The position numbers and the translations under genes are program-made. Positions 30,001-34,460 of a stretch of DNA of 34,460 bases are shown piece after piece. Position 1 is the stretch's first letter, and the number at the start of each line of letters is the position of its first letter. The DNA is from Candidatus Gastranaerophilales bacterium (lineage in GTDB: Bacteria; Cyanobacteriota; Vampirovibrionia; Gastranaerophilales; Gastranaerophilaceae). The stretch covers positions 1-34,460 of the forward strand of contig CALYDL010000020.1 in assembly GCA_944325145.1 (NCBI GenBank), given 5' to 3'. Below the pieces are notes generated by a model. That model had not been told where the DNA came from and did no database searches. It saw only the letters and a list, made by a program, of their open reading frames with translations.

Positions 30001-33000
30001 CGCATTCTATGCTGCACCGTCACCTGGGGCAAAACCATTTGTTAAAGTTGGCGATACGGTTGCTGCAGGCCAAGTGGTTTGTATTGTTGAAGCTATGAAA
30101 CTTATGAACGAAATTGAATCTGAAGTTTCAGGCAAAATCACTCAAATTTGCGTTGAAGACGGTCAATCCGTTGAATATGGCCAAGTTTTAATGTATGTAG
30201 AATAAAAAACCACAAGCTATCATCTATTTAGGACATAAAGTATGATTGAAAAAGTATTAATAGCAAACAGAGGGGAAATTGCCCTTAGAATTATAAGAGC
30301 ATGCAGGGAATTAGGAATTGCAACAGTTGCTGTATATTCACAAGCAGATGCAGACAGTTTGCATGTTTCATTGGCAGATGAAGCGTATTGTATAGGGCCT
30401 CATCAAAGCTCAAAAAGTTATTTAAGCATTCCTGCCATCATAAGCGTAGCCTTAACTTCAGGCGCAGACGCAATTCACCCCGGATACGGCTTTATGTCAG
30501 AACGTGCAGATTTTGTTGATATTTGCGATGAACACCACATTAAATTCATCGGCCCATCAGCAGCTGCCATGAGAGCAATGGGCGATAAGGCAAGTGCCAG
30601 AAAAACAATGATAGAATCAGGCGTTCCCGTTACCCCCGGGACAGGCCTTGTTGAAAATGTTGATGAAATCAGAGAATTTGCAAAAAAAGTCGGTTACCCT
30701 GTCATTATCAAAGCAACAGCAGGTGGCGGCGGCAAAGGCATGAGAATAGTTCATAAAGAAGAAGAACTTGAAGATGCATTTAATTTGTGCCGTCAAGAAG
30801 CGCAAAATTCTTTTGCAAACCCTGAAGTTTACTGTGAAAAATATTTAATCAACCCAAGGCACATTGAAGTTCAAATTTTGGCAGATAGCTACGGCAATGT
30901 TATTCACTTGGGCGAAAGAGATTGTTCAATTCAAAGGCGCCACCAAAAATTATTGGAAGAAGCACCGAGCCCCGCTATTACAGAAGAAATCAGAAAAAAA
31001 ATGGGCGAAGCTGCAATTAACGCTGCAAAAGCAATTCATTATGAAGGCGCAGGCACTTTAGAATTTTTATTGGATGAATCTGACCCTGATAACAAAAAAT
31101 GGTATTTTATGGAAATGAACACAAGGGTTCAAGTTGAACATTGCGTTTCTGAGATGATTTCAGGTGTTGATATTGTTAAAGAACAAATAAGAGTAGCTGC
31201 AGGCGAAAAACTTTCATATACCCAAGATGATGTTACCTTAAGAGGCCATGCGATTGAATGCAGAATAAACGCAGAAGACCCTGCAAGAGATTTTATGCCG
31301 TTTGCAGGCAAAATTGAAGGCTATATTGCCCCCGGCGGTTTTGGTGTAAGGCTTGATTCCCACGCATACACAGGTTATAAAATTCCGCCATATTACGATT
31401 CTATGGTAGGAAAGCTTATTTGCTGGGGCAGAAACAGAGAAGAAGCAAGAAAAAGAGCATTAAGAGCGCTTGATGAATACATTATTACAGGAATTAAAAC
31501 AACAATTCCTTTTCATAAAGCAATCTTGAACAATGATGTGTTTATTTCAGGCAACTTTGATACAAGCTTTATTGAAAAACATTTTTCAAAAGAAGAATTA
31601 AAATATTAAAAGCTCAAAAATTAGTTATTGTTGAAATATCCGCAAGTTTTTTCAATAGTGCTGTCAAGAGCTTCTTCCCATTGTTCTTTTTCAGCTCTTA
31701 TAACTTCAAGTTTTGTTTCAACTTGTTCTTGTTGAGTTTGCATTTTTTGTTCAGCAATGTTCATTTGGTCTTGAATTTGTTGAATAATCATTGTGTATTC
31801 ATTTTCAACAGATTCACATTGAGCCATGTTTTGTCTGTATTCTTCACTTGAAGGATTATCGCCAAGTTGAGCTTTTATAGCTTCAACTTTGCTGTTCATT
31901 TCATTTGTATATTGCGAAGTTTTTGTACAACCATTCATATATTTAATGTTGTATTCTTCGCTGATTTGCATAAGGCGCAATTCAAGCTTGCTTATTAATG
32001 TTGTTCTAACATGTACTTGCGATTGTTCAAATGCTAAAGCCATTTTGCGTCCTTTCTGTTATATATATAAAGTATATATTATTGATATAATTGCCTTTTT
32101 TATCATAATTTGTAAAGTTATGTAACAAATATATAAAGTTTTTTTCAAATTTGCCGAAATAATTAACATAAAGGAAGGGTGTCTATAATCTATGGGAGCT
32201 ATATAGGTTTATTCCATCACAAAAAGGCTTAATTTTTTCTTTCAGTTATAAATTGTGCTTATTTATGACATTTGTGCGAATTTTTATTCGCACTTTTTTT
32301 ATGCAATAATTAGCTTATGCTTTTAGTTATAGACATTGGAAACACAAACACAAATATAGGAATTTACGATAAAGAAGACCTTATAAAGGTTTATAGCATC
32401 GCATCAGACAATTTAAAAACATCTGATGAATATGGCATTTTAATTTCATCATTGCTTTTAACAAGCGATATTAAAACAAAAATTAATTCCTGCATAATAT
32501 CATCCGTTGTGCCCACTTTGGGCGAAACCATTAAAAGGGCGGTTGAAGAATATATTAATGTAGAAGTTTATAATTTATCTTATAAATCTAAATTGCCTGT
32601 TAAAATTTTATTGGATGAACCGAAAGAAGCAGGCGCCGACAGGCTTGCAAACGCTTCTGCAGCAGCTGTTTTATATAAATTGCCGGTTATTGTAATAGAT
32701 ATTGGCACAGCAACCACTTTTGATATTGTTGATAAGAATGCAAATTTTTTAGGCGGCATAATTGCCCCAGGGCCTTTAATTCAGGCAAAATCTTTAAGCC
32801 AATTTACTTCTAAATTGCCAAAATTAAAAATTGAAGCAACAAAAAACGCTATTGGTAAAAACACAATAGATGCAATGCTTTCAGGTATTGTCATGGGGCA
32901 CAAACAAATGGTTGAAGGCATGATTAAAATGTGCGAAAAGGAACTTGGCGAAAAAGCCACAATTGTTGCAACCGGCGGCTTTTCAAAAACACTGTTCGAC

Positions 33001-34460
33001 AACCTTGAAAGAAAAACGGATTATGTTAATAAAAACCTGACATTATTCGGGTTAAAAACAGTATATGAATTAAACAAAGGGGAGAGATAAAATGCAAACA
33101 AAAGAAAAAATTGTCTTAAAAATACAAAAACTGCCGCATTGCGCAGGAATGCCCGAATACAAAACAAAAGGGGCAGCAGGCATGGATTTGGTTGCATCCA
33201 ATGATGAAGATATAACATTAAAACCTTTAGAAAGATTTTTAATTCCAACAGGCATTAAAATTGAACTTCCTGAAAATTATGAAGCGCAAATTCGCCCAAG
33301 AAGCGGCTTATCAATTAAACATGGCATAAGTTTAATTAACTGTGTTGGCACAATTGATGAAGATTACAGAGGTGAAGTTAAAGTTGGCGTTGTTAACCTT
33401 TCAAATGAAACTTATACAATTGAAAGAGGGGAAAGAATAGCTCAAATGATAATTGCGCCTGTTACAAAAGCTGATATTCAATTGGTGGAAGAATTATCAG
33501 AAACAACAAGAGGCGAAGGCGGTTTCGGCTCAACCGGCATAAAAGCATAAAACCAGAGTGCAGGCAGGTATAAATTAATAGGACAATGATAATAAGAGAA
33601 CAGGGGCTGAAAGGTAAAACGTGTTTAAGATAGAGCCTATTTTTTAAAATTGACAAAAAATAGGCAAATTGGACTTTATTAGGTCATCATTGTCCTTAAA
33701 AATTTTTGATTTTGAAATTTGCAATGCCTGAAAGCTAAATATAACGGTTAAATTCTGATATTTTTCAAAAGTCCTAATAAAAGACAATAAGTCAAGGGGG
33801 AACTTAAGGAGGAACTAAGTTCCTTTATAATTTCAAACTCATTCCGATTTTAAGAACCGAATTGAAGTCAATAATCAAGTAAAAATAAAAATCAAAATAG
33901 CAATTCGAGGCAGATTTTACCTATAAAAATACAAAAATATAGAGAAGAATAGAAGAAAAAACGAGAAAAAAATTAAAAAATATTTAAAATGTCAAGACAA
34001 ACAGACATTAATTATTTTTTTCACATCTTTCTACATAAGCTTTGTAATAAGCATTTAAAACTTTCTCTTTATTCGCAAAATCTTTTTCTAATATACTTTT
34101 TAGTTCTTTACGAGTTTTCAAAACTCTATCACTTTTAAATAAATCATTAAAGAAAAGTTCTTGAGTAGCTCTTATTTTATCTCTTATTAAAGCTTTCGGG
34201 TGTTCTGACTCAATAATCGGAAATACTGCTTCCAAGTAAGTTGAAAACGCACCTAATATACTTGATACACCTTGTATATTATCGGTGTCATTCAATAGGT
34301 TGTTTGTAATCGTATTATCGTTTATAAACATGCCACCTTTATCACAAAGTAACCAATCAAGAGAAATTCCGTAATTATTACATAACATAGTAGCTTTTTC
34401 TTTACTAAGTTCGGTTATTCCGTTTTCTACTCTGCTAAAATATTGTTTACTTACTCCTAT

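Overview
The window is a compact, AT-rich bacterial chromosome segment with standard stop codons. It suggests an obligate or strict anaerobe: it has a class III (oxygen-sensitive, glycyl-radical) ribonucleotide reductase with its activase, and a 2-oxoacid:ferredoxin oxidoreductase. Several features point toward the cyanobacterial side of the tree: a GGPP-synthase-like prenyltransferase followed by a divergent PAP2 (DUF212) gene, an envelope protein with a signal peptide and SLH repeats, and efp-accB-accC. An anaerobic non-photosynthetic relative such as Vampirovibrionia/Gastranaerophilales (Melainabacteria) fits best. That assignment is inference from gene content and remembered synteny; nothing in the window proves it.

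Layout. 1-740: 3' part of trmD, a bidirectional terminator and tRNA-Gly(UCC). 800-2650: a small XRE regulator and two TPR-like genes, the first secreted and Asn-rich. 2650-4860 (minus): infC with a non-canonical ATC start, an Lrp/AsnC regulator and an aminotransferase. 4990-6520 (minus): an SLH envelope protein behind a near-consensus promoter. 6575-17267 (minus): a tightly packed run nrdD-nrdG-GT2-three tandem GT-C glycosyltransferases-family 4 uracil-DNA glycosylase-PDZ protein. 17425-20459 (plus): four-subunit 2-oxoacid:ferredoxin oxidoreductase, then a small secreted protein with a possible PD-(D/E)XK fold. 20456-25594 (minus): accD-accA-PilZ-histidine kinase-REC/HD-GYP. 25734-29152 (plus): rsgA-prenyl synthase-DUF212, a 56-codon minus-strand ORF, and a repeat protein. 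29185-31609 (plus): efp-accB-accC. 31621-32043 (minus): a coiled-coil protein. 32184-32300: candidate small RNA with a strong terminator. 32317-33550 (plus): coaX and dut. 33551-34007: non-coding with nested and crossing inverted repeats. 34008-34460 (minus): the body of a phage-repressor-like XRE protein cut by the window edge.

How the genes fit together. All four acetyl-CoA carboxylase subunits are present in two separate loci (accD-accA and accB-accC). The locus nrdD to PDZ links deoxynucleotide synthesis, uracil repair and a polyprenyl-phosphate-sugar glycosylation module: a DPM1-like GT2 plus three paralogous GT-C enzymes that share an unusual N-terminal extracytoplasmic domain. dut and the uracil-DNA glycosylase both act against uracil in DNA. 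The PilZ/kinase/HD-GYP trio looks like a cyclic-di-GMP signalling unit, but its HD-GYP domain lacks two usually conserved residues.

The most unusual signals are: the ATC start of infC; at least four genes whose ATG lies 6-7 nt after a -10 box with no Shine-Dalgarno (probable leaderless mRNAs); the GT-C triplication with its extra domain; a 20-bp palindrome over a TTGACA upstream of nrdD; and two candidate structured RNAs in the last 2.3 kb.
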